A stretch of DNA of 64,000 nucleotides from assembly GCF_004337985.1 (NCBI RefSeq), contig NC_043744.1:2516408-2580407 (forward strand). The letters run 5' to 3'. Source of the stretch: Pyricularia pennisetigena. Taxonomy: Eukaryota; Ascomycota; Sordariomycetes; Magnaporthales; Pyriculariaceae. The translations under genes and the position numbers were made by a program. Every line of letters begins with the position of its first letter. Positions within the stretch are counted from its first letter, which is position 1. Below are positions 35,951 through 46,895 of the stretch, one piece after another. The notes beneath the pieces were generated by a model. It searched no databases and had not been told where the DNA came from. It saw only the letters and a list, made by a program, of their open reading frames with translations.

Positions 35951-36261
35951 TTTGAAGCGCGACTATCTTCCGAGGATGATCTGCCGGGACTTAGATCTTG
36001 ATTTGACCGAACATTCTATGCTTAAACGGGTATCTGGAAAAGAAATACATATTAAGATGAGCCGCATCGCAAAGTAAACCCCCGCCGTGGCGCGTGGAAG
36101 AAAAATTGGCGGGGCTCGGCCCCACCGTGTCCGGAGAACGAATCCATGCTGGAATGATGTAATTAGCTCAACCATGCAGCCCAGGGGCTCACGTTGGAAG
36201 CTACCATTAGGCTGGGTGAAGTTATCACACTCGTGGGATTGGACTCGATCATCTTCCCAAT
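35951..36261. promoter_or_regulatory. Shared divergent promoter
   Basis: Only 311 bp separate the GTPase (-) and SET protein (+) start codons, so both promoters must lie here or overlap the leaders. No specific element was recognised. Confidence 0.5.
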
Positions 36262-38186
36262 ATGTCGCAGTCTGATGTCCCCGTCGATACCCTCCCAATA
36301 TGGTCTCGTTTCAATGGGGTCGTGTTTGACGGAGTTGGCATTGGGCAGACTGAAGGGAAAGGGTACGGCCTTGTGGCCCAGAGGGATCTACAAGCTGAAG
36401 ATGGCGAAAAAGCCACAGCCTTACTATCAGTACCGCATGAGCTTCTTTTGAATTCTGAATCTGTGGAGCAGTATGCTAGAGCGGACCAGCGGTTCAAGGA
36501 TCTCTTTGATGTTGCAGGCCACCAGGTATAGTGATATGTCTCTTGAGTAAAACTTTACAAACTGTTTCCAAAGTCTGAAGCAAAACCATATCGACACTGA
36601 GATGCAAGACATGCTGACTAAAGGGATATATCACAGTCGCCCAGGCAAGATGTAATTCTCTTCCTGCTGGCTCAGGTCATCCACGTCTGGGCCGATGATG
36701 AAGGCGGCGGGGTGTCCAACCCCTGGACTCAGTACATAGAGTATCTTCCTCGGACGGTTCCGCTACCCACTCTGTGGAGCGAAGACGAAAAACAACTGCT
36801 CAGGGGCACATCACTTGAGGTATGTGCTCACTGTGATCTGAAGCTCCAGTGGCAGCTTAGACCCTCTCTGACCCAACCTAGGCTGCCGTCCAATCCAAGT
36901 TGAGAGCACTGGAAAATGAATTCGATGACCTTCTGGAAAAGGCTGCAGAGATACCAAGCTGGAATGAAGTTCTCTGCGAGAAGCAAGTCGTGACGGTTAG
37001 CGATTATGCACGTCTGGATGCCTGGTACCGCTCAAGATGCATGGAGTTGCCCGGCTCCGGGCCGACGATGGTGCCATGCATTGATATGGTCAACCACGCC
37101 GCGACCCCCAATGCTTCGTACGTCAAGAGCAGCGATGGTGTCAAGCTCTGTCTTTGTTCCGGCGTTTCTGTGAAAAAAGGGCAAGAAATTACCATCTCTT
37201 ATGGGGAAAAGAAGCCAGTCGCAGAAATGGTTTTCAGCTATGGCTTTGTGGACTCGGAAGTCGCGGGTGATGAAAATATACTCGTCCCCGTCGGGCCCCC
37301 AGGAGATGATCCGCTCGCCATGGCCAAAGCTCGAATCTATGGAGAAGCGCCGACAGTTCGCATATCGAGATCTCAGGATGGCGGTGTTCAATGGGACTGC
37401 CCGTTTGCCTATCTCTTGAGTCTAAATGAGGAAGATGGCCTCGGTATCCGTCTCCTGCAGCTGAACGACGGGGGCAGGGAGATTCGACTTTTCTGGGAGG
37501 AGCAAGATGTTACTGGCTCAGTCAAATCCCTGCGGGATATTACTAAAGAGCATCCTCATCACAAGATCTTCCAGCTCCGAGCTGCGGTAATTGTACAGGA
37601 AACTGTTCAGGCACAGCTCGAGAGGCTATCAGCAAGGACTGCTGGCCATGACATTACAACCGAGATTCGATTTGGTTGTAGATTTGCAGCTATCAAGCTT
37701 CGAGAGGCTGAGGAAAGGCTGCTTCAGGATGCAGATGACGTTCTCGAAACAGAGGTAAGTGTGTATACGGTTTTTTTTTTCTGCCATGTATTGTGGCGAC
37801 ATTTGTGCAACTACTCGCAAGTGCTTTGAGAAGCCGGGAAGGGGTTTCACCTTGTTTCTGCAAAAGCACAAACAAAGCCTCTGCGCGCTCCCTGTTACCA
37901 ATGCCGCTGCCCCCCAAGCTTGGTACTTTGGCCCAGCAAGAAACAGGCAAAGGTTACCCATCTACCTCACCTGTAGCCCTGGACGTTGTTGCGACCCCTA
38001 CTACCTTGTGGCACCATGATATACATCAACATATGTACCACGATGCGGCTTTGCTAATATGTAGGATTACAGAAGATGCAGCTCCTGGAAAACGAAACAA
38101 TCCTTGCATATCTCGGACGAACGGAAGTTGCCCAAAACGAACTGGTGGGCAGTAGTCCAGCCAATGAGGAGACGGATTTTAGCTGA
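36262..38186 (+). CDS. SET-domain protein lysine methyltransferase (SETD6/RKM-like)
   Basis: Four exons: 36262-36525, 36637-36819, 36882-37754 and 38073-38186, all phase 0, giving 477 residues. The last intron is long for this genome at 318 bp. The split SET domain shows GKGYGLVA near residue 33, an inserted helical region, then MVPCIDMVNHAATPNASY (the NHxxxPN cofactor motif) and GQEITISYG (catalytic tyrosine). The C-terminal half resembles the Rubisco-LSMT substrate-binding helical domain. Relatives methylate lysines of non-histone targets, including ribosomal proteins and elongation factors in yeast (RKM group). The actual substrate is not predictable here. For the last exon, the TTACAG acceptor keeps the frame. 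Confidence 0.88.
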
Positions 38187-38529
38187 TCTTGGGCCGAACC
38201 CGACCTGTTCATAGCCGAGCCCCACGTGGCCGCCAACCCACGATCAAAAGTCTGGGGCCCCAGAATGTCAAGCTTGTCATGATATTCGGGGGTTCGATTG
38301 AGAAACCAAGCTAGGCTAGCTTGCTTTCAACTTGGTCAAATTATAAACTTTAGTATTTTCCCTAACTTGCGGTGCAAAATGGCAAAAGACACTGCTGCAT
38401 TAGCATGATGACCGTGTGTACACACTGTACAAGACGGTATTGTCCCGTAAGCATATAATATATTCAGAGTACGGCTCACGCGCACCGCAGCATCATTCTA
38501 CCTGATAGCTGAGCATCCAATTTGCTCTT

Positions 38530-38718
38530 TTGATTACCATTGCCATCACTGGTGTGGCCAGTTTCTGGCAGACCTGCAGTCTCAACGAACTTGCCCCAGC
38601 ATGCAAGAAGTATGGGGTGATCTGCAAGGGCTTAGCCTGTTCCCGGTGCACCAAAAGAAAAATGTACGAATACTGTACATGCAAGCATGGGGGGCGGATT
38701 GTGTGGCATCAGATGTGA
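38530..38718 (+). CDS. Possible cysteine-rich secreted peptide exon (speculative)
   Basis: A short frame whose first codons (continuing upstream in frame to a TAG at about 38507) encode a hydrophobic stretch IQFALLITIAITGVASF. It is followed by seven cysteines in about 45 residues spaced C-x8-C-x6-C-x4-C-x2-C-x8-C-x-C. The hydrophobic block looks like the end of a signal peptide, and the spacing resembles small disulphide-rich secreted peptides. There is no ATG at the start of this frame. A GATAG acceptor at the upstream stop and a GTAAGC donor near 38447 could join an upstream ATG exon. I do not recognise a family. It may be chance. Confidence 0.25.
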   Translation: MITIAITGVASFWQTCSLNELAPACKKYGVICKGLACSRCTKRKMYEYCTCKHGGRIVWHQM

Positions 38719-39232
38719 CCAATTGTGTAAGGATGAACGCCGTAGAAGCTAGCTTACTTTTGATGGTCAAATCCATTCCAGATGCGATAATGATAATGGG
38801 TTGTTTTATCAGCCCATATTTCCAGTAAGGGCTCGGGGCGCATGCGCGTGACTTCAATATCTAGAGGAGGTACCTATCCATCTCAGGGGACCATATCTGG
38901 CAGAGCTGGGTGATGCTTCGCAGACGTGAGAGTAAGAAGAGGTGTGTGTGTGGTATTCGACTACTTACATAGGTAAAATATTAAATCCTGGCATTATTGT
39001 CTAAAACACACCACAGTATACTGATATGCCCCGGGTTGGAACGATCAGCAGGATACATTGGCAAATTTACTCCGAGTAGACATCTCAACTCCGTGGGTGC
39101 CAACCCATCAACTGCGTCGTGCAAAATCCATTTTCATCATGATAGTACGATGACGGCGAGCTTATATGAGCAGCCAGCCCCGCGGAAGCGCAGCGTGACA
39201 ATCAAACATCTTGGCGCCACTAGGGAAATACC

Positions 39233-39261
<29 letters not shown>
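39233..39261. repeat. Poly(A) tract, 29 bases
   Basis: Uninterrupted A29 in the intergenic region between the SET gene and facB. Confidence 0.95.
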
Positions 39262-39266
<5 letters not shown>

Positions 39267-39817
39267 ACCACAGTGTACTATGTAGAAAATGACGAAGACC
39301 AAGACACTACAAACCAAAGAATAAGTTGCATCGGAGGGATTGCCAAGCAGGTGGATGCAATACACCGTGTCTACCGCACTATCTTCATCCCCTGAGTGTC
39401 AAAGACAGGGAAGGCTTGCTATGATGGATTAAGTACTTGCCAATGTCGTCGTTAACTAGGAATTCGAGCTCAACCTTTCGCTTGGACAATATCCTTCTCG
39501 CTAGTCATTGTTTGACTAATATTACACTACCTAATGGCGGGAATGAGAACTCAGCAAAGAATTATGAAAGAGTGTATCGTAACTAGGCCAACGAATACCT
39601 TGACTTGGACATGGAAGATGGAAGAATGGAAGGGTACTAATTCGTAGAAAAGTAGGGTCTTCTCTGTCACAGTATATGGTTTCCAGCATTCGAAGATAGT
39701 GGATACTCGTACACTGTCAATCACAATTAAGTCACCAACAACCTTCACCATCTCACCTCTTGCCTCTCTTCTTTGCCAACCAGTAGTAGGTAGGCCCTTC
39801 TAGGTTTAGAGCAGTTC

Positions 39818-39823
39818 CCCCGG
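39818..39823 (-). promoter_or_regulatory. CreA-type SYGGRG site
   Basis: CCCCGG on the plus strand, reading CCGGGG on the minus strand, matches the CreA/Mig1 consensus SYGGRG. It lies about 720 bp upstream of the FacB-like start codon. The motif is short and degenerate, so binding is inferred only. Confidence 0.35.
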
Positions 39824-39885
39824 ATTTACCGTACTTCGTCAAGGTTGAAGAAGCTGCCCCTGCAAAAAGACTCTATGCGATTAAC

Positions 39886-39891
39886 CCCCGC
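39886..39891 (-). promoter_or_regulatory. CreA-type SYGGRG site
   Basis: CCCCGC on the plus strand, reading GCGGGG on the minus strand, matches SYGGRG about 655 bp upstream of the FacB-like start. Confidence 0.4.
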
Positions 39892-40025
39892 GTGCCGTCC
39901 ATTCCCCACCCGCCACTAATTGCCGTGCCTCACTTGTCCGTGCTCCGCAATTTCAGTTTGGCTGGCGTACTCCGTATTTATCCTTCACATCACCCGCCCA
40001 ACAACCACCTCTCTAGATTTCTTAT

Positions 40026-40031
40026 CCCCGC
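40026..40031 (-). promoter_or_regulatory. CreA-type SYGGRG site
   Basis: GCGGGG on the minus strand, about 515 bp upstream of the FacB-like start. With the two neighbouring GCGGGG copies it forms a same-orientation series. Confidence 0.4.
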
Positions 40032-40225
40032 CCACACACATCCATCACTCACACGACACTTTGAGAACTTAGATGGCAATATCATTTTCCAGCAGAGGAC
40101 TACTGTACCTGCAGAATCATAGCAGTTAAGGGCCCGACCCGGATATCTTGACAGCAAGCTACTGTAGCTTAACAACTTCCGCTTCGGAGGATCAGGAAAG
40201 GCCACAACCGTTGTTCTCGCGTCCC

Positions 40226-40231
40226 CCCCGC
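40226..40231 (-). promoter_or_regulatory. CreA-type SYGGRG site
   Basis: GCGGGG on the minus strand inside a C7 run, about 315 bp upstream of the FacB-like start. Confidence 0.4.
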
Positions 40232-40544
40232 CTCGACGTGTCGCATTGCAAAGCTCCGCTACCCCGGATTGCAGGAACCTACAGATCAGTTTTGTCATAG
40301 ACAACAGAGACACATTTAAAGAAGGAACTGATTGGAGAAACCAAACATCACCTGGGCAAACCGCGATACGTGTTTGGTGTCGAAAGCATCCTGATACACC
40401 ACATATCAATTTTCCCTTGAGAGCTTGACCAGCGTTGACGACCAAAATCCACTGCCGGCGGCCCCTACGTCAATTTTTCAATCCGCCAGGGGCACCTACT
40501 GGCCCACACCTCGCACAGCGAAAAGCCCAAATCAATTCGCCAAA

Positions 40545-43450
40545 ATGCCTGGAATCCTACCCATGAAAGTAATCAAGGTGGGCACGAGCTCACAGAGCCG
40601 TATCGCACAGGCGTGTGACCGATGTCGCAGCAAGGTATGCGCAATTGCTCGAGGCTTGATTTAGCGAGCAACAAGACCTAACAATGACATAGAAAATTCG
40701 CTGTGATGGCATCAGACCAACGTGCACCCAGTGTGCAAATGTTGGTTTTGAGTGCAAGACGAGCGACAAGCTCAGCAGGAGGGCGTTCCCCAGAGGCTAC
40801 ACCGAGTCTCTCGAGGAACGCGTCAGAGCATTGGAGGCCGAGGTTCGCGATTTGAAGGATTTGCTGGACGAGAAGGATGAGAAGATCGACATGTTGTCGA
40901 GGATGCACGGTAACAGCAGGAGACAGTCGGAAGGATTCTCTGCTACGCCGCCTCGAGATCCAGCCAGGGACGCATCGGGTAGCCCCAAAATCAAAGAAGA
41001 CACATTCCGAGTCTCGGCATCGCCTTTAGTCCTAGGGGTTGAAAACTCGGACTCATACCAAATGGGTCCGTCTAGCGGTCGTGCTTTCATTGGTTTGTAT
41101 CCCTTTCCTGCAATGTGGGAGTTCTCGCATGGTTCTATACATGCTCAGCACGTGAAAAGCTGAGATCATGACACCAACTAACAACTTTATCGACTTTACA
41201 GAGACATTCAAAAGGAAACTGCAAGAGGCTGGAAAGCCTTGTGCTGACTTCAACCCAGAGTCTTTCTTACACATACAAGGCTGCTATCCTCTCCTGCCAC
41301 ATCCACCCAAGGAGGAGCAGTTGCGCGCTCCACCTCGCCTGTTCTCCGATCGATGTGTTAATGTCTTTTTCCAAGAATGGGCGCCTCTGTTCCCCGTCAT
41401 CCACAAGCCTACCTTCCTCCGGATTTATGAGGAGTTTGTGGCTGACCCGGAAAAGGTCAAGAGCCACCATAAGCTGGCGCAGCTACATCTGGTTTTCAGC
41501 ATCGCAGCAATATCTGTAGAAAATCCCGACTTGGATCAGATCGCCATATGTGAGCAACAGTGGCGCAGGTCTCTTGCATTTGTTTTGATGGACAACACTA
41601 TGGCTACACTCCAGTGTCTCATACTGGCACTCATTTTCTGCGCGATCAGGGCGGATTACAAGCGTCTCCAGTATTACAAAGGCATTGCAGTTGGATTGTC
41701 TCACAGGCTCGGCCTCCACCAGTGCCAAAAACAGTTTTTATTTGGGCCATTGACGCTCGAGACGCGGAAAAAGGTCTTCTGGACGCTCTACACAATGGAC
41801 TGCTTTACCGCTGCAACTCTGGGCCTCCCGAGGCTCCTGAAAGATATCGATATCCACGCCGAGTACCCCTCCGATGTCGATGATGAATATGTCACCGAGA
41901 AAGGATTTCAACCAACTCTTCCCGGCGAGTACACGAGAATATCTAGCGCCCTAGCTCTGTTCCGAGCAACCCGGATTTTGGCAAGTGTGTTGGACAAGAT
42001 CTACCCAGCCACAGCAGCGCACGAGCTTTCGTTGCAAAAAATGGCAGCCCTTGCAGCGGAGCTGGATGAGTGGAATGACAAGCTTCCACAGCATCTGAAG
42101 CTCACCTTCAAGCAAGACAAGCCCTCTACCGACGTGACTGGCAGCCGGTCGCCCCTTTTGGCCTTTGCTTATTACTATATTCGGACCCTGATTTTCCGCC
42201 CTGCCCTGGGCTCAAGCCTGGGACCAAAGGCTGCGCCGGCTATGATTGCTGTGGGGGAATCAAGCAAGCACATGATCCAGATCACTCAGCTTCTCGAAGA
42301 AAGAAACATGTCTTTCTCACTGTGCCTGAACAAGCCGGATACGCTGATATTGTGCGGCATGGGACTACTCTACCACTCGCTTGATCTGAAATCAGGTAGC
42401 AAAACGATGCGGGACACCGAAAGCCTGGTAGGCTCCGTGATCAAGACTGTTGAAACTGCGAGAGCGTCAGGATCATATGATTTCAAACGGGTTGCCGGCT
42501 TGCTGGTCCCAGTGGAGGAGGCAAGAGAACAGCGAGGAGCGCTGCCTACTCCACCAAGCCACAGCCCCGAAGTCATCATGGCAGCACCGACACAGAGACC
42601 ATCCCCACAAATGCCACAACCCGTGATGCCACCGAGGAATACAGTGTTTCCATTCGGCCGTCACACTAGCGCCACAATGAGTGAGACGGATCTTCTTCCC
42701 CAACAGGAGAAATTACGGAGACTTTCGATGCCACAAAGTTCGACACGACCTGAATTAGCGCGTGCCGACTCGAGGTCGTCCTTTGACGGCAACAAGAGAC
42801 AAGACGTGAAAAAATTGGCCAAGAGAGATCATCGACTGTCGCTGTCGATGACACAAGCACAAATGATCGCGAGATCGTCGTCGCATCCTAGGCCAGGCGC
42901 CCAGGGCCTAGACTTTCTGCCTCTGGGAGGCCCGAAGCCGCAACACCACCAGAGTTCGCTGCCTCCATCGCCCGTCCAGTCGCGACCCCGTCAGCAGTTC
43001 CAAGAGCAGCACTGCCTACCAAGGAAACCAGAACAGAAGATGTCTGGTTCGGGCACCGTATCAACGACGGCCGAGTGGGAGGCGCTCTTGGGATCGATGG
43101 ATGGCGGGCAGGTCAACGTTTACGACGCCATATACGGCGGACCCGGCCTATCATCCTTTACGGCGACGGAAACTCAAGCGCCAGCCACCTCGGGTGGGTG
43201 GTCGCCAGACTCTTGGGATCTCTCTGGGATCACAATTGGAGGAACCAACGGAGGAGAGTTTGACGTTTCTTCGGCACCAGTAGCTCAAAGCGTCTTGAGC
43301 ATCAGTGATGAGAGTCTAAGCTCAGCAGGCGAGGAGCTCGAAATAACTGGGCTAGACTTTGGTCATCATCACCATATGGTATCAACAACAATGCCGGGTA
43401 CATCGGATGGGTTGATCATGGAACCTTTGAATGGGCGCTTCGGGCTATGA
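40545..43450 (+). CDS. facB: Zn2Cys6 acetate-utilisation regulator FacB / Cat8
   Basis: Three exons: 40545-40634, 40693-41092 and 41202-43450, giving 912 residues. The zinc cluster has cysteines at 24, 27, 34, 41, 44 and 51; the first intron falls between the two lysines of CRSK|KIRC. It is followed by the FacB/Cat8-specific linker [18 protein letters not shown] and a coiled coil (about 65-95). A fungal transcription-factor middle homology region starts around residue 205. The tail is Ser/Pro/Gln-rich with a conserved [26 protein letters not shown] motif and a HHHH stretch. FacB in Aspergillus, ACU-15 in Neurospora and Cat8 in yeast activate acetyl-CoA synthetase, the glyoxylate cycle and gluconeogenesis on acetate or other C2 sources, and are repressed through CreA/Mig1. 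Four CreA-type sites lie upstream. Confidence 0.93.
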
Positions 43451-46400
43451 GGCTTGTTTGTTTTGGGTGGATCAAGTGAGCCTAGGATTGAAAACCATAC
43501 CTCTTTTGTGCCGAGTGGCTCTTTTGCCATCTGTTCTTTTCTTTGCTTGCCTTTTTAGGATTCGTGTTCGTTGGCTTGCTTGTTTGGATATGGCATGTAT
43601 GATGATCGGATATGAGATGACAATAGCGTGAGACTTTTTTGAAATCTTTTGATTGTTTTGTTTCTTCGTACCTGGCTCGGACAGTAGTATGTTGGATGAA
43701 TATGTAACCAAGACAAGTAAAAGCCGATCTTTCACATTCACCGCGGTTCATCTACTTGCAACGTAGCGACTCCTGACCTCAAGACATGAGGCGAGGCGAC
43801 CTGTATCGCATCTTCAGATGGACTTGCAACGCATCCACAGTTGGGGAGAGGAGGGAAAGACCCGCAAGGTGCAATAATGCCTCAATTACGGGGCCGTGGC
43901 CGACCGCTGGCCGTTCCGATTCGTCGAGCCTCCCACGATCCCACGATCGGCCATTGTTTGCCGACAACACGTGGGTGACGGCACTGTTATTCCTTTTTTT
44001 TTTTTTTTTTTTTTTTTCTTGTGGGAAGTTCAGCCCCCCATTTCGAGAAGCATGGGTTGACGACAAGCGACGCTAGGGCGGAGGTTCCCGCAAGAGATGG
44101 CAGGGTGGAGGGAAAGCTGGGTTTGGGAAAAGCTGAGCCAGGGCCGCACGGTGGCTTGAAACCTGGGACGAAACGTCACGGATTGGGGGGAGGGGGGAGT
44201 TTTGTTGCGGTGGATTTGAGGCTTCGCCCGCCTACTTGGGTAAGGGTGAGGAAGGGTCTACAGGACAGCTTTGGGACGAGAGAGAGAAAAAAAAAAAAAA
44301 AAAAAAAAAAGGAAATCCCCCACCCGGCAACGTTCAAAAGCTTGGGTGCTTTGAGTTTGATGCTTGGTGAGAGTTAAGAATATGCTTTTGTGGGTTGGGG
44401 TGTCATCCACTGCAAGAAATTCCGAGTTACAAAATGCTGGTGGTAAGGTATATTCTGTACACCAGGATCAAGTGGCATCGGGGTCCACCGGGATCATGCC
44501 GTCGGGATCCCTGACTATGGCGGGGGAAGAGATCCGGAGTGGGGTAGCCCGAGTCCGCGGCCAAGAGAGCGAGAGAAAGAAAAAGGAGCAGGTCTTCAGG
44601 CTTCAGGCAGTACTGTACCACTGTATCGGATGAATAGTAGGCAAGGCAGTTAGTTAAACTTGTGGGAATTGCGGATACTCGGGCAAGCACATATCGCTGG
44701 GCTGAAAGCGGTCCCGCCTGATAAGAGACCTTGGATGATACGGGAGACGCCAGTGGCCATCGCGTGTAGTTTCCTTTCTTGGAAATTGGTTGCGCAAATG
44801 CACGCTCACTCACCATTAAGGCAAGAACAGCTTTGGTCCCAGTAGCAGTGATTGCAAAAAATAACACTCACTAATTTATTACCAGGCTCTCTTTGATTGT
44901 TACTGCATACCTACCGTAAGGTAACTTACTCGAGTGTTTCAACTCGATATGCTGCAGGGTCCCGATTAAACGCAAGCAGGGCAACTCTCCAAAGAGGCTT
45001 CATGCCGGTTACTTCCATGCACAACCGCACCAGTATGTAGATACGGCCGTCTGAATAGCAGCAGGCTGCTACAACCCTAACTCTGGCGCACCAGGTCAAG
45101 TGAGTGTCGATCACTGGCAATTTTCCAGGAAGGTCCATCTGAGACTTCAAACAGCAAAGAAGGATAAAAGAAGGGGCCCCACCAAGGAGACAGCAAAGGA
45201 GACAAGCAAACACGCAAAGAACATCGGACGACCGAGAGTCTGTCCGCGCCAACCTTTACGAAGTCCTTGGGTCTCTTTGTTCGTACAGTACACGTCAAGT
45301 GGGCAACAATTTCTTGTAGTTAACAGGACTTTCTAACAAAATCACGAGCTTGTTGATGTTAATTTTTACTTGTTTAATCTGCCGATACGCCCTTCCCAGC
45401 AAGTCAGACGCCTTGGCCACCTTGACCTACCTGCGAATCCACTATCTCTCTGCGAAGCGGGAGCCTCCTGTGTTTCGGATGGCTACGTCGTGGAGGCTGC
45501 CAAATGATCAAGAGAAAAAGTGACAGAAAATATTTTTTTTCTTTTCTGCTCTCTAACCATTTCACCGAGTAGATATATTGGTGTCGCTCAACTTTCTCCA
45601 TCCCGAGGATCACCAGTCTTTTGTCTGCTTGCCCCGGCAGGCTTTCTCTTCCACCCCGAGCAGTCTCCATCACACGCTTCCCGGCGCCTGCAAGATCGCC
45701 GCTGCTGCGAACCACACCCGCCTACCCGTCCTTTTTACTCTCCGACAGCGCCCGGACTGTTGCGGTTCCGACAGATTGGGTACGCCTTGAGTAGATTGTC
45801 TGCGACGACGACCAAGGAAGATAAAAAAGAAAAAACAACCCAAAAAAAGAAAACAAAAAACTGCCGCGTTGACCCGAATCCACTCTCCGATTTCTCCGGA
45901 TTTTTTTATTCCCCATCTCGCCGACGCGGGCTGTTGAATTAGGCGAATTTGCTCGTCGTTAATAGCTTAATAGTGAGTGGGCTTGGTCTTTTTTATCTTG
46001 TTTATTACTGGGCGCCCGTTCCCCATTTAGCACGTGGCCAACAGGCACGTTTTCTTGCTTCCCTTGCTTTGCCACCCGCCCACAGCTGCCCTTCCTAGTT
46101 GGGCGTTGTGTGCATTTGAGATCCGAAAAGGCTTGGCGCGAATAAGTTCTAGGCTCAACCGCCACAAGACAGGGTCAGCTCCACGGAACATCAGAGACTG
46201 GCCCACGACTGTCTGGTGACCACCAATTATGGCAATCGCAAGTGCAAGTGGTCTAGCCGCGCGTCATTATCTTCTGCAAGTCACCAGGCTCCAATGAGTG
46301 TTTAAGCTTTAGAAAAAGCTCCGTTCGGAGCAGCGCTGCGAAACCCATGGGATTGAAAAAATCAAAAGTCCCTAATACGGCCAAGTCCCTAATGCTTCTG

Positions 46401-46895
46401 ACAAGTTTTTCGTTGGCTGCGTCAGCAGACTTGAGCTTATATCCGCTCAACAAATCCATCTCTGACGTCTAGCCGGATTTCGGACTGGTCTGCCAAATCG
46501 CTTACGCCATCTCTTGACTTTGCCTTGTTTGAGGCTAACATTTTTAATCATGACAAGGCCGCCGTGTCCACTTCTACTTATGTAGATCGTCCGGCCCTCG
46601 AAGATCTCTAGGGTTGAACGAGTTTACCGAGACACTGCGGTTGGAACAGAATCAAATCGCAATGAGCCCGGAGGTTTCTGTGGCCCGTTCAAACCTCAAG
46701 ATCTCTTGAGCTTTTACTGCGTTTGCCTTTTTTTTTTTTTTTTTTTTTTGGAAACTTCGATGCTACCGAAAGCGTGAATCCGAAGCAATTCAGTTACAGT
46801 CTCCGAAAATCAACCGTCGTTACCAAACACTGCGAACCCTGGTGGGAACAGCGTTGCGATACATAGTCACAGCCAGTCAGGAGTCAACACACAAC
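43451..46895. other. Large intergenic region
   Basis: About 3.4 kb, the longest gapless stretch without a confident gene. It contains T24 (43994-44017), A24 (44287-44310) and T22 (46728-46749), and a pyrimidine-rich stretch at 45530-45760 that looks like a promoter or leader. One weak two-exon small frame on the minus strand (46253-46551) is listed separately. Other frames lack recognisable content. Confidence 0.5.
46253..46551 (-). CDS. Weak hypothetical small protein, 84 residues
   Basis: Exon 46506-46551 begins with an ATG and ends at a GTAAGC donor. A CGTCAG acceptor leads in phase to 46253-46461. The product has normal amino-acid composition, with a hydrophobic and basic C-terminal half (GFAALLRTELFLKLKHSLE). 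It has no recognisable domain. Support is only the ATG, the in-phase splice pair and plausible composition; it may be a chance frame or a degraded remnant. Confidence 0.22.

Larger units (their letters stand above)
38187..40544. other. Intergenic, facB upstream region
   Basis: About 2.4 kb between the SET gene and the FacB-like gene. It holds an A29 run (39233-39261), a short cysteine-rich frame listed separately, and four CreA-type SYGGRG sites near the facB end. No large gene was seen. Confidence 0.5.

Noticed and set aside
38280..38310. GGTTCGATT-containing stretch resembling a tRNA B box
   Set aside because: No matching A box or pairing acceptor stem was found upstream.
45520..45942. 140-codon plus-strand frame
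   Set aside because: Its Ser/Pro/Lys-rich translation comes from pyrimidine- and A-rich leader-like DNA, with no domain or splice support.
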